In this document: positions 41,812 to 50,226 of the stretch, piece after piece
How positions within the stretch are numbered: the stretch's first letter is position 1
Layout of the letters: every line of letters starts with the position of its first letter
Assembly: GCA_035270785.1 (NCBI GenBank)
Contig: DATESN010000119.1
Coordinates: forward strand, 1 to 50,226
Length of the DNA: 50,226 nucleotides
From: DATESN01 sp035270785
Lineage (GTDB): Bacteria; Bacillota; Clostridia; Lachnospirales; Lachnospiraceae
Reading direction: 5' to 3'
Notes under the pieces: generated by a model
The model's database searches: none
Told to the model about the DNA's origin: nothing
The model's input: the letters and a program-made list of their open reading frames with translations, nothing else
Translations under genes and position numbers: made by a program

Positions 41812-42627
41812 CTATCTTCTCAATTGATTTGCTTGTTGTAGCATCTCATCAGAAGCTTGAATTGCCTTTGAATTCATCTCATAAGCACGTTGGGCTACAA
41901 TCATATTAACCATCTCATCTACCACTTGAACATTAGAACCTTCCAAATATCCCTGTATCACACTACTCTTTTTAACATTATTGTTGGTTGCTTCATTAAG
42001 GGCAACTCCACTAGCTGCTGTTTGCTCATACAAACTGCTATCCGTCTTTTCAAGTCCTGCCGGGTTATTAAATTGAAATACTCCAAGCTTAATTCCCATT
42101 GATTTTGCATTGTTATTTGCATCAGGATAATAGAATTCTCCATCTGCTGATATGGTGATCTTACTAGTCACTACATTATTATTAAATACTACTGCTTTGC
42201 CCGTAGAATCTAAAACAGGTAATCCGTCAGAGTTTGTAAGAGTAAGTCCTGTTGTTCCCATAGAAATATTAAAATTACCATTTCGAGTATATTTAGTACT
42301 ACCGTCTTCTCCTCGTACTGCGAAGAAACCATCCCCTTGAATCATAAATGCTGAAGTGCTTGTTGACTCATAAGAATTACCCTGTGTAAAAATAGATGTA
42401 ATGGAAGAATTTCGTACACCTAAACCCACTTGCGCACCCACCGGTTTATCATTTCCATTGGCTGATGTAGTCTTTGTTTGCAGCGTTTGATACAAGAGAG
42501 ATTTAAATTCTGCAACTTCCGTTTTATATCCTGTAGTATTTACATTTGCAAGATTGTTTGCAATTGTGTCTATGTTGTTTTGTTGTGCAATCATTCCTGT
42601 TGCAGCTGTCCATAATGATCTAATCAC
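41812..42627 (-). CDS. flhP: Flagellar basal-body rod protein (FlgG/FlhP type)
   Basis: The protein has the FlgG-family start IRSLWTAATGMIAQQNNID with the DTIANNLANVNTTGYK motif, and the C-terminal VQGYLEGSNVQVVDEMVNMI followed by RAYEMNSKAIQASDEMLQQAN. Both ends form the coiled-coil core of the rod. GTG 42627 is chosen because GGAGG lies 8 bases upstream and because rod proteins start at this point; ATG 42642 would include the ribosome site. It follows flhO by 55 bases, with mbl above, the order of Bacillus mbl-flhO-flhP. It might equally be called flgG. Confidence 0.93.
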   Translation of the reverse strand: MIRSLWTAATGMIAQQNNIDTIANNLANVNTTGYKTEVAEFKSLLYQTLQTKTTSANGNDKPVGAQVGLGVRNSSITSIFTQGNSYESTSTSAFMIQGDGFFAVRGEDGSTKYTRNGNFNISMGTTGLTLTNSDGLPVLDSTGKAVVFNNNVVTSKITISADGEFYYPDANNNAKSMGIKLGVFQFNNPAGLEKTDSSLYEQTAASGVALNEATNNNVKKSSVIQGYLEGSNVQVVDEMVNMIVAQRAYEMNSKAIQASDEMLQQANQLRR

Positions 42628-42682
42628 TGATAATACCTCCATCTTCTACCTATAAAATATTCTAATTGTTATGGGTAAAAGT

Positions 42683-43471
42683 TTACACTCTTCCTAGCTG
42701 ATTAACGGCTATTTCCAATGTTTCATCATATGCATTAATAATCTTTTGATTAGCCTCATATTGTCTGGTTGTACTGATCATATCAACCATTTCAGATACA
42801 ACTTGAACATTAGACATTTCTAAGTAACCTGAGAATACCTTTGTATTCCCATTCTGAAGGGTGGCACCCTCCACTGGTTGGTAATAGTTCTCACCATAAT
42901 GCTCTAAGTAATTATAATCCGAAAAATCTGTTATCTGTAATTGTGCTACAGCAACATCATTTTGATAAATTGTTCCATTTTTATCTATGGAAGAATCTGA
43001 TAATGGATTCAGCTTAATGAATCCGGATGCATTTGTCGCCGACTTACCCATTACAAAATCTCCATCTTTTGTAACTAGGTAGCCTTCCTCTGTTAACGTA
43101 AAAGAACCATCCCTTGTATATTTAGTAGAAACTTCACCGGATTTATCTGTGAATTCCACTGCGAAAAACCCTGCTCCGCTTAACGCTAAGTCATAGGTAT
43201 TTGATGTACTTTTAAAAGAGCCTTGATCATAGTTTGTATAATTTTCACCTATCTTCACTCCCATATTCATAGAACCTATTTTACGAGCAGTGTTTGGTGC
43301 TTCTGATGTATCTTTAATTTTAACTGCAAGAAGATCTGAAAAAGCCTGACTTGTTGCACCTTCTTTTTTATAACCAGTCGTAGCAGCATTAGCCAAGTTA
43401 TTGGAAAGGGTGTCCATGCGATGTTGTTCATTTAACATTCCTGTATAAGCTGTGTATAAACCTTTTAGCAT
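42683..43471 (-). CDS. flhO: Flagellar rod/hook-basal body protein (FlhO/FlgF type)
   Basis: A 262-residue rod-type protein with N-terminal KGLYTAYTGMLNEQHRMDTL and LSNNLANAATTGYKKEG, a central region (GSFKSTSNTYDLALSGAGFFAVEF), and a C-terminal coiled-coil with GYLEMSNVQVVSEMVDMI and TRQYEANQKIINAYDET. The family is FlgF/FlgG; its place after mbl points to FlhO. It is exported through the flagellar secretion system to the basal body. It precedes the second rod gene on the same strand. GGTGGG is upstream of the ATG. The two rod genes are related to each other at both ends. Confidence 0.92.
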   Translation of the reverse strand: MLKGLYTAYTGMLNEQHRMDTLSNNLANAATTGYKKEGATSQAFSDLLAVKIKDTSEAPNTARKIGSMNMGVKIGENYTNYDQGSFKSTSNTYDLALSGAGFFAVEFTDKSGEVSTKYTRDGSFTLTEEGYLVTKDGDFVMGKSATNASGFIKLNPLSDSSIDKNGTIYQNDVAVAQLQITDFSDYNYLEHYGENYYQPVEGATLQNGNTKVFSGYLEMSNVQVVSEMVDMISTTRQYEANQKIINAYDETLEIAVNQLGRV

Positions 43472-43532
43472 AATTACTTCCCACCTTTTCTATTGCATAC
43501 ATTCTAGTGAAAAGATAATAAATATCTTTTCA

Positions 43533-44525
43533 TTAATCTTCCCGATAGCCTGCTAAAAACTCAACATATTTTCCTGTTCCAATTGCAACTGCTGTCATAG
43601 GATCTTCTGCTGTCATTGTATTAATACCCGTTCTATCAGAAATCAATTCTTCAAGACCACGAAGTAAACTGCCTCCGCCGGTTAGGATGATTCCTCTATC
43701 TGCAATATCCGCAGCAAGTTCAGGTGGGGTTTTTTCCAACACACTGTGTATCGTTTCAATAATCTGTGAGGTTGTCTCTCTTAATGCTTCTTCTGTCTCT
43801 TCGGAAGATACTTTAACAGTTCTAGGAAGACCGGTCACTAGATTACGTCCTCTTACATCCATATAATCAACTTCCGCCCTTTTATAAGCGGAACCTATTT
43901 TAATTTTCAAATCTTCTGCTGTTCTTTCACCAATTAATAAATTATGCTTCTTTCGCATATAACGTACAATTGCTTCATCAAAATCGTCGCCTGCTATCTT
44001 AATGGAAGCACTTACAACAGTACCGCCCAAAGAAATAACGGCTATATCCGAGGTACCACCACCGATATCAACTATCATATTTCCACATGGCTTTGCAATA
44101 TCGATTCCTGCTCCAATTGCTGCTGCAATAGGTTCTTCAATAATAAAGACTTCTCTTGCTCCTGCTTGATAAGTAGCATCCTCAACTGCTTTTTTCTCCA
44201 CTTCCGTCACACCACTTGGCACACAAACTGCAATGCGTGGTTTACGAAATGTTCGTTTCCCTAGAGCTTTTTGAATGAAGTATTTCATCATCTTCTCTGT
44301 AACTGTATAATCAGAAATTACTCCTTGACGTAATGGTCTGACCGCTATAATATTTCCAGGAGTCCTACCAAGCATTAGTCTTGCATCTTCTCCAATGGCT
44401 TTTATTTTATTTGTATCTCTATCAAAAGCTACAACTGAGGGTTCCTTTAATACTACTCCTTTTCCTCTGATGTAAACTAAAATACTAGCTGTACCTAAGT
44501 CAATTCCGATATCTGTGTACTGCAT
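43533..44525 (-). CDS. mbl: MreB-like cell shape protein (Mbl)
   Basis: The actin-like protein polymerises at the membrane and guides lateral wall synthesis. IGIDLGTASILVYIRGKGVVL at the N-terminus holds the phosphate-1 loop, IIEEPIAAAIGAGID and MIVDIGGGTSDIAVISL the phosphate-2 region, and GIILTGGGSLLRGLEE the adenosine loop. The 330 residues are usual for Mbl. The gene order mbl-flhO-flhP as in Bacillus supports Mbl over MreB, and no mreCD genes follow. Strong promoter elements lie upstream. It opens the unit that ends with the rod-binding gene. Confidence 0.93.
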   Translation of the reverse strand: MQYTDIGIDLGTASILVYIRGKGVVLKEPSVVAFDRDTNKIKAIGEDARLMLGRTPGNIIAVRPLRQGVISDYTVTEKMMKYFIQKALGKRTFRKPRIAVCVPSGVTEVEKKAVEDATYQAGAREVFIIEEPIAAAIGAGIDIAKPCGNMIVDIGGGTSDIAVISLGGTVVSASIKIAGDDFDEAIVRYMRKKHNLLIGERTAEDLKIKIGSAYKRAEVDYMDVRGRNLVTGLPRTVKVSSEETEEALRETTSQIIETIHSVLEKTPPELAADIADRGIILTGGGSLLRGLEELISDRTGINTMTAEDPMTAVAIGTGKYVEFLAGYRED

Positions 44526-44598
44526 AAAATAATACCCCTTTCCAATGGCTCTCTATCTTCATCATTTCCAAATTATTGTGAAATAAACATATGCGATT

Positions 44599-44626
44599 AT
44601 TATAACCTATCGCCTTGGATTTTCAA
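44599..44626 (-). promoter_or_regulatory. Promoter of the mbl-flhO-flhP unit
   Basis: TTGAAA (44621-44626), a 16-base spacer and perfect TATAAT (44599-44604) lie on the minus strand about 75 bases upstream of the mbl ATG. It should be a sigma-A rather than a flagellar sigma-D promoter, which means the rod genes can be read constitutively with mbl. Confidence 0.72.
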
Positions 44627-44659
44627 AGGGTTTTCCACAAATTCATAAAAAATTAAATT

Positions 44660-44689
44660 AAGATATTCAATATTTATATCGGATATCTT
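44660..44689 (-). terminator. Weak terminator candidate after uvrA
   Basis: Minus-strand AAGATAT pairs with ATATCTT around a 16-base loop and is followed by AATTTAATTTTTT. The stem is AT-only and therefore weak. It sits just after the uvrA stop at 44700. Confidence 0.4.
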
Positions 44690-44699
44690 ATGAAATACT

Positions 44700-47549
44700 T
44701 TAGAGTATTTTTCTTAAAAATTGACCCGTGTATGATTTTTCATTATCTGCAACTTCTTCAGGTGTTCCTTTTGCAATTATCATACCACCTTTATCTCCGC
44801 CTTCCGGTCCAATATCAATAATGTAATCCGCTGTTTTAATAACCTCTAGGTTATGCTCAATTACAATAATGGTGTTCCCACCTTCGGAAAGCTTATGCAA
44901 GATGTCAATTAACTTATGAACATCTGCGAAATGAAGTCCCGTGGTTGGTTCATCCAAAATATAAATCGTTTTACCTGTACTTCTTTTACTTAATTCGGTA
45001 GCCAGTTTTATACGTTGAGCTTCTCCACCTGATAATGTTGTTGAGGGTTGACCTAGTCGTATATAGGATAATCCTACATCGTATAATGTATTTATTTTGC
45101 GACTGATGGAAGGAACATTTTCAAAAAAAGTCTTTCCTTCTTCTACTGTCATATTTAATATATCATAAATGCTTTTTCCCTTGTACTTAACGTCTAACGT
45201 CTCTCTATTGTATCTTTTTCCGCCACAAACTTCACAAGGAACATAAACGTCAGGAAGGAAATGCATTTCTATTTTGATAATACCATCTCCACTACAGGCC
45301 TCACACCTTCCGCCCTTCACATTAAAACTAAAACGTCCCTTTTTATAGCCCTTTGCTTTTGCATCCGTGGTAGCCGCAAACATATCCCTGATTTGATCAA
45401 ACACACCTGTATACGTTGCTGGATTAGAACGGGGTGTTCTTCCAATCGGCGATTGATCAATATCAATTACTTTGTCCAACTCCTCCACGCCCTCAATGGA
45501 ATCATATTTGCCTGGTATGAGTCTTGCGCGATTCAAAGTTTTTGCTAGATATTTATACAATATTCCATTTACTAAGGAACTTTTTCCCGATCCTGATACC
45601 CCGGTGACGCAGGTCATAATACCTAGGGGAAAGGATACGTCTATATTTTTAAGATTATTTTCTCTAGCTCCTTTAATCGTTAGAAAGCTATTTGCTCTTT
45701 TTCTCATTTTGGGAACTGGAATCTTGATTTTTCCGCTTAAATACTGTCCCGTAATGGATTCAGGAACTTTCATAATTTCTTCTGCTGTCCCAGTTGCTAT
45801 TACTTCTCCACCATGCTCCCCTGCTCCAGGTCCAATATCCACAATAAAGTCGGCAGCTCGCATAGTATCCTCGTCATGCTCTACCACAATGAGTGAATTG
45901 CCTAGTTCTTTTAAATTTTGTAGTGTTAATAATAGCTTTCCATTATCCCTTTGATGAAGTCCAATACTCGGTTCATCTAAAATGTAACATACTCCAACCA
46001 ATCCCGAACCTATTTGTGTGGCAAGCCTAATCCTTTGAGCCTCACCACCAGAGAGTGTTCCTGTCGACCTAGATAAAGATAAATAATCAAGTCCTACATT
46101 TACTAAAAATCCTACCCTGCCCTCTATTTCTTTAATTACCTGATTGCCAATTAAAAGCTGTTGATTACTTAACTGCATTTGTGACAAGAAATCCTTAAGG
46201 AGTCCTATGGACATAGATGTTATTTCATAAATATTTTTATCACTAACCGTTACTCCAAGGGAAGTTTTTTTAAGTCTCATTCCTTTACATATTTTACACG
46301 GAGTAACTCGCATAAAAGTTTCATATTCTTGTTTCATAACATCCGAGGCGGTTTCTCGATAGCGTCTTCCTACATTCTTAATAAGTCCTTCAAATGCAAT
46401 GGGATATTCTCCTTTTCCACGTTGCCCTTCATAAAATACCGTCACTTCTTTTCCATTTGTTCCATGCACAATTATATTTTGTATCTCTTCTGGAAGCTTT
46501 TCAAAAGATGTGGTTAACTTGAATTTATATTCTTTTGCTAATGCTCTTAATAGGGCATTGGTGAAACTGCCTTCTGTAGAACTGGATTGCCAACCCATTA
46601 CTACAATGGCACCCTGGGAAAGGCTGAGTTTTTTGTCCGGTATCATTAAATCTACATCAAATTCCATCTTATATCCCAAACCAGTACATTCTGGACAGGC
46701 CCCAAAAGGGTTGTTGAAAGAAAAACTTCTTGGCTCTATTTCATCTATGCTGATTCCACAATCAGCACATGCAAAGCTTTGACTGAAATTAAGAGTTTCT
46801 TCATCCAACACATCAACTAAAAGAAGTCCTTCTGCTAGCTCCAATACACTTTCAATGGAATCTGTTAATCTTCTTTGAATCCCATCTTTAATCACTAAAC
46901 GGTCTACTATAATTTCTATATTATGCTTTATATTCTTATCTAACTTAATCTCCTCAGAGAGTTCATATAAATTACCATCTACCCTTACCCGAACATACCC
47001 GCTCTTTTTGGCTCTATCAAAGATCTTTGTATGTTCTCCCTTACGTCCACGAACCACTGGTGCTAATAATTGAATCTTTGTTCCTTCTGGATAAGACATG
47101 ATCTGATCAACCATTTGATCAATGGTTTGCTTTTTAATCTCTTTTCCACACTCTGGACAATGAGGAATACCAATTCTTGCATATAGTAAACGAAAATAAT
47201 CATAGATTTCAGTTACGGTACCCACTGTAGATCTAGGATTTCTATTGGTAGATTTTTGATCAATAGAGATTGCCGGAGAGAGACCTTCAATCTTTTCAAC
47301 ATTTGGCTTTTCCATTTGTCCCAAAAACTGTCTTGCATAGGATGACAAAGATTCCATATATCTTCTTTGACCTTCTGCGTAAATCGTATCAAAAGCTAAA
47401 GATGATTTGCCTGATCCTGATAGTCCTGTTAAAACAACAAATTCATTTCTTGGAATATCAACACTAATATTTTTTAAATAATGTTCATTGGCACCTATAA
47501 TCTTAATGTAATCTTTTTTGGGAAGCATTTTTTTATTTTTATTTTCCAT
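44700..47549 (-). CDS. uvrA: Excinuclease ABC subunit A
   Basis: UvrA finds DNA damage together with UvrB in nucleotide-excision repair. Two ATP-binding modules are seen: Walker A GLSGSGKSSLAFDT near residue 42 and GVSGSGKSSLV near residue 645, each with the signature LSGGEAQRI. Zinc modules are HCPECGKE, the CADCG/CPECTG region, CKICKGMRL and the C-terminal CEACSGDGII with CEVCGG. DNA-binding YDSIEGVEELDKVIDIDQSPIGRTPRSNPATY is normal. The 949 residues are usual. The ATG follows GAAGGA and is three bases after the uvrB stop, so uvrBA form one operon. Confidence 0.98.
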   Translation of the reverse strand: MENKNKKMLPKKDYIKIIGANEHYLKNISVDIPRNEFVVLTGLSGSGKSSLAFDTIYAEGQRRYMESLSSYARQFLGQMEKPNVEKIEGLSPAISIDQKSTNRNPRSTVGTVTEIYDYFRLLYARIGIPHCPECGKEIKKQTIDQMVDQIMSYPEGTKIQLLAPVVRGRKGEHTKIFDRAKKSGYVRVRVDGNLYELSEEIKLDKNIKHNIEIIVDRLVIKDGIQRRLTDSIESVLELAEGLLLVDVLDEETLNFSQSFACADCGISIDEIEPRSFSFNNPFGACPECTGLGYKMEFDVDLMIPDKKLSLSQGAIVVMGWQSSSTEGSFTNALLRALAKEYKFKLTTSFEKLPEEIQNIIVHGTNGKEVTVFYEGQRGKGEYPIAFEGLIKNVGRRYRETASDVMKQEYETFMRVTPCKICKGMRLKKTSLGVTVSDKNIYEITSMSIGLLKDFLSQMQLSNQQLLIGNQVIKEIEGRVGFLVNVGLDYLSLSRSTGTLSGGEAQRIRLATQIGSGLVGVCYILDEPSIGLHQRDNGKLLLTLQNLKELGNSLIVVEHDEDTMRAADFIVDIGPGAGEHGGEVIATGTAEEIMKVPESITGQYLSGKIKIPVPKMRKRANSFLTIKGARENNLKNIDVSFPLGIMTCVTGVSGSGKSSLVNGILYKYLAKTLNRARLIPGKYDSIEGVEELDKVIDIDQSPIGRTPRSNPATYTGVFDQIRDMFAATTDAKAKGYKKGRFSFNVKGGRCEACSGDGIIKIEMHFLPDVYVPCEVCGGKRYNRETLDVKYKGKSIYDILNMTVEEGKTFFENVPSISRKINTLYDVGLSYIRLGQPSTTLSGGEAQRIKLATELSKRSTGKTIYILDEPTTGLHFADVHKLIDILHKLSEGGNTIIVIEHNLEVIKTADYIIDIGPEGGDKGGMIIAKGTPEEVADNEKSYTGQFLRKIL

Positions 47550-47552
47550 CTG

Positions 47553-49544
47553 TTATTCCTTCTCTATATCCTCTAATCTTTTTTTCAATTCAATGAAACT
47601 ATCCCGTAGTTCTGCTGCCGCTTCAAAATTTAAATCTGCTGCCGCTTGTTTCATTTTCTTCTGTACTTCTCCAATAAGCTTTTCTAGTTCTTTACGGTCC
47701 ATGGATTCTGGATCTTTTTCAAATTTCATATTTTCAGCAGCAATCACTTTACTTATACTGATCAAATCACGTACAGCCTTCTTTATCGTCTGTGGTGTAA
47801 TTCCGTGGTCTTCATTATATTTTTGTTGAATCTCACGGCGCCTATTTGTTTCACTTATGGCTTTATTCATAGAATCTGTCATTTTATCTGCATACATGAT
47901 AACATGACCTTCGGAGTTCCTAGAAGCTCGTCCAATGGTCTGAATTAAAGATGTCGCAGAACGTAAAAATCCTTCTTTGTCTGCGTCAAGAATAGCCACC
48001 AATGTAATCTCTGGTATATCCAAACCTTCACGAAGTAAATTGATACCCACTAAAACATCGAAAATATCCAAGCGCATATCGCGAATAATCTCTGCTCGTT
48101 CTAGGGTATCTATATCTGAATGCAAATATTTTATTCGAATTCCAACATCCCTTAGATAAGTAGTAAGATCTTCCGCCATTCTTTTGGTTAATGTTGTTAC
48201 TAAAATCTTATTTTTATGTTCCACTTCTTTTTTTATTTCAGAAAGAAGATCATCAATTTGACCTTCTACAGGCTTCACCTCAATCATAGGATCCAGTAAA
48301 CCAGTAGGACGAATAATTTGATCCGTTCTTAAAAGTTCATGCTCTTCTTCGTAGACCGATGGTGTTGCCGATACAAATAAAAGCTGATCAATATGATTTT
48401 CAAATTCATTAAAATTGAGAGGCCTATTATCGAGTGCGGAAGGTAAACGAAATCCATAATCCACTAACGTATTTTTACGAGATCGATCTCCTGCATACAT
48501 ACCTCTAATCTGTGGAATGGTAATATGAGATTCATCAATAATAATCAGAAAATCATCTTTAAAGTAATCAATCAAGGTGTGAGGAGTCGTACCCGCTTCC
48601 ATTCGATTCATATGTCTAGAATAGTTCTCAATGCCAGAGCAAAATCCTGTTTCACGTAACATCTCAATATCGAAATTGGTTCTTTCCGATATTCTTTGGG
48701 CTTCTAGAAGTTTATCTTCGCCCTTAAAATACCGAATACGTTCGACTAATTCCTCTTCAATATCTTTACACGCTAAATCAACCTTTTCCTGAGGGACAAC
48801 GTGATGAGCTGCAGGAAAAATTGCTACGTGGTCTAATACTGCATGAACTTTTCCTAGTAGCTGTTCAATCTCGGTTATTCTGTCAATTTCATCTCCGAAA
48901 AACTCTATTCGAATAATATAGTCTCCCCCTTGTGCTGGATATACCTCTAATACATCCCCTCGCACGCGGAATCTTCCTCTTCCTAGATCCATATCATTGC
49001 GTTCATATCGTATTCTAATTAGTTCACGTAACACTTGATCTCTATCCTTTACCATTCCAGGTCTAAGTGAAACGATCATTTCTTGATAATCTTCTGGACT
49101 TCCCAACCCGTAGATACAAGACACGCTGGAAATAACAACTACATCTCTTCGCTCGGACAAGGAAGCTGTAGCTGATAACCGTAATTTGTCTATTTCTTCA
49201 TTGATAGAAGAATCTTTAGAAATATAAGTATCCGAAGAGGGTATATATGCTTCTGGTTGATAATAATCATAATAACTTACAAAATATTCTACCGCATTTT
49301 CTGGAAAAAACTCTTTGAATTCACTATATAATTGTCCTGCTAACGTTTTATTATGGGCAATAATCAAAGTCGGTTTATTCAAAGCTTCAATAACATTAGC
49401 CATGGTAAAAGTTTTTCCTGAACCTGTTACTCCAAGAAGGGTTTGCATTTGATTTCCATTTGTAAAGCCTTCCACTAAATCTGCAATGGCTTTCGGTTGA
49501 TCACCTGTAGGTGCATATTCCGAAACTAACTTAAACTTGTCCAT
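47553..49544 (-). CDS. uvrB: Excinuclease ABC subunit B
   Basis: UvrB receives damaged DNA from UvrA and directs UvrC. The helicase core has GVTGSGKTFTMANVI near residue 40, the beta-hairpin YYDYYQPEAYIPSSDTYI, IIDESHITIPQIRG, and the C-terminal motifs LREGLDIPEITLVAILD and IQTIGRASRN. The last 40 residues are the UVR domain (KLIGEVQKKMKQAAADLNFEA) that contacts UvrC. The 663 residues are normal. It opens the uvrBA operon; the gap to the upstream ctpA-type gene contains a strong terminator. GGGAG precedes the ATG. Confidence 0.98.
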   Translation of the reverse strand: MDKFKLVSEYAPTGDQPKAIADLVEGFTNGNQMQTLLGVTGSGKTFTMANVIEALNKPTLIIAHNKTLAGQLYSEFKEFFPENAVEYFVSYYDYYQPEAYIPSSDTYISKDSSINEEIDKLRLSATASLSERRDVVVISSVSCIYGLGSPEDYQEMIVSLRPGMVKDRDQVLRELIRIRYERNDMDLGRGRFRVRGDVLEVYPAQGGDYIIRIEFFGDEIDRITEIEQLLGKVHAVLDHVAIFPAAHHVVPQEKVDLACKDIEEELVERIRYFKGEDKLLEAQRISERTNFDIEMLRETGFCSGIENYSRHMNRMEAGTTPHTLIDYFKDDFLIIIDESHITIPQIRGMYAGDRSRKNTLVDYGFRLPSALDNRPLNFNEFENHIDQLLFVSATPSVYEEEHELLRTDQIIRPTGLLDPMIEVKPVEGQIDDLLSEIKKEVEHKNKILVTTLTKRMAEDLTTYLRDVGIRIKYLHSDIDTLERAEIIRDMRLDIFDVLVGINLLREGLDIPEITLVAILDADKEGFLRSATSLIQTIGRASRNSEGHVIMYADKMTDSMNKAISETNRRREIQQKYNEDHGITPQTIKKAVRDLISISKVIAAENMKFEKDPESMDRKELEKLIGEVQKKMKQAAADLNFEAAAELRDSFIELKKRLEDIEKE

Positions 49545-49600
49545 AGTTTTATTGATCTCCCTATCTATACAAGTAACTGATTTTTTTCTAAAATCAAAAG

Positions 49601-49638
49601 AATCGCGTAAGAAAAATATAGCATACTCTTACGCGATT
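49601..49638 (-). terminator. Rho-independent terminator after the ctpA-type gene
   Basis: A perfect twelve-base stem AATCGCGTAAGA (49601-49612) / TCTTACGCGATT (49627-49638) with a 14-base loop is followed on the minus strand by CTTTTGATTTT. It lies 18 bases after the protease stop and separates it from uvrB. Confidence 0.85.
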
Positions 49639-49656
49639 TGCAAACATTTGTTCTGT

Positions 49657-50226
49657 TTATTGAATTTGTTCTTTGATGATTTCTATGGCCCTATCTTTTT
49701 GGTTATCTGTACCATCTTTTACAAAAACATTTGAATCCCATTTTAATTCTTCATCTGGAACAATACCTATTTCATGTATATTGTTTCCCTTTGGAGTATA
49801 ATATTTGCTTACTGTTACTTTTATGGCTGTACCGTCACTTAAGGAAATAATCCTTTGAACAATTCCTTTTCCAAATGTTGTAGTCCCAAGTAGCTTACCA
49901 ACTCCATAATCCTTAATTGCTCCTGCTAAAATCTCAGAAGCACTGGCACTTCCACCATCTACTAATACTACAAGTGGTACTGCAATTTTCTTTGAACCAT
50001 CACAACTATATTCTACCCTTTCACCATATTTATCTTCGGTGTATACAATAAGACCTTCTGGTAAAATCTGTCTGGCTATTTCTGTAACGGTTGATAAATT
50101 ACCCCCTGGATTACCGCGTAAATCTAAAATCAAACCTTTCATATCATTTCCTTTAGCCGTTGTAAGCGCTTCTTTAAACTGATCAAAGGTTATATCATCA
50201 AATTCTGTTATTTCAATATAGGCAAT
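49657..50226 (-). CDS. S41 carboxyl-terminal processing protease (CtpA type), C-terminal part
   Basis: Only the last 189 residues are visible; the gene runs off the right edge with no start. The catalytic serine lies in DGGSASASEILAGAI and the catalytic lysine in TTFGKGIVQ, the serine-lysine dyad of the S41 family. MKGLILDLRGNPGGNLST is the family motif ahead of the active site. The usual signal peptide or membrane anchor and PDZ domain would be off the window. Members cut C-terminal ends of extracytoplasmic proteins; some are linked to sporulation and cell wall control. The frame is open through to base 50226. Confidence 0.93.
   Translation of the reverse strand: MAYIEITEFDDITFDQFKEALTTAKGNDMKGLILDLRGNPGGNLSTVTEIARQILPEGLIVYTEDKYGERVEYSCDGSKKIAVPLVVLVDGGSASASEILAGAIKDYGVGKLLGTTTFGKGIVQRIISLSDGTAIKVTVSKYYTPKGNNIHEIGIVPDEELKWDSNVFVKDGTDNQKDRAIEIIKEQIQ

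Noticed and set aside
45472..45954. Open frame of 160 codons on the plus strand
   Set aside because: It is antisense to uvrA, whose motifs cover the region without a break.
1..50226. CRISPR arrays, tRNA, rRNA, insertion sequences, prophage or toxin-antitoxin genes
   Set aside because: None was found by reading both strands. The few repeats present are short adjacent units without spacers.

Overview
The window looks like chromosome of a low-GC, Gram-positive, spore-forming and flagellated Clostridia, most likely a Lachnospiraceae (Clostridium cluster XIVa, near Lachnoclostridium). The grounds are AT-rich DNA with strong AGGAGG-type ribosome sites, a Spo0A-type DNA-binding protein, a spore-type LysM/GH18 enzyme, the Firmicutes order mbl-flhO-flhP, and cdaA-cdaR-glmM. 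The species call is inference. No tRNA, rRNA, CRISPR array, insertion sequence or phage gene was seen, and no gene-free stretch exceeds 300 bases.

Bases 1-6405 (all minus) are one end of an exopolysaccharide locus: a polyprenyl-phosphate sugar transferase that starts the repeat unit, a Wzz-type co-polymerase with a degenerate kinase-like tail, three GT2 glycosyltransferases (one cut by the left edge) and a polytopic membrane protein. A stand-alone Spo0A DNA-binding domain follows (6563-6940), then a minus-strand GDP-fucose operon gmd-fcl-manC (7054-10181). Its strong promoter carries a palindrome and faces a divergent AraC-type regulator.

Bases 10327-24646 are mixed in strand: AraC regulator, YuiD-like protein, Wzx-type flippase, UDP-glucuronate decarboxylase, GT2, a GT52-like transferase, LysM-GH18 enzyme, UDP-glucose dehydrogenase, RfbD, a DUF2304/GT2 pair, GT2, GT4 and a DUF3048 lipoprotein. 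Ugd plus the decarboxylase give a route to UDP-glucuronate and UDP-xylose.

Bases 24661-32040 appear to be one minus-strand unit: leuA, then with almost no gap two membrane proteins (one DUF2142-like) and three GT2 enzymes. An HPr gene lies upstream with its own terminator.

Bases 32711-41354 form a tightly packed minus-strand run of eight genes: recD2-comF-yvyF-two unknown membrane genes-cdaA-cdaR-glmM. Bases 41476-44525 are mbl-flhO-flhP and a FlgJ-like rod-binding gene. uvrA and uvrB follow, and the 3' part of a CtpA-type protease reaches the right edge.

The right half is ordinary housekeeping DNA in a partly unusual arrangement. The left half is accessory surface-polysaccharide DNA. The best candidates for something undescribed are the two unknown membrane proteins upstream of cdaA, the short Spo0A-like regulator in the polysaccharide locus, the degenerate kinase tail on the Wzz protein, and several tandem repeats with unit lengths divisible by three in or next to surface genes. 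I did not find an obvious new defence or mobile system.
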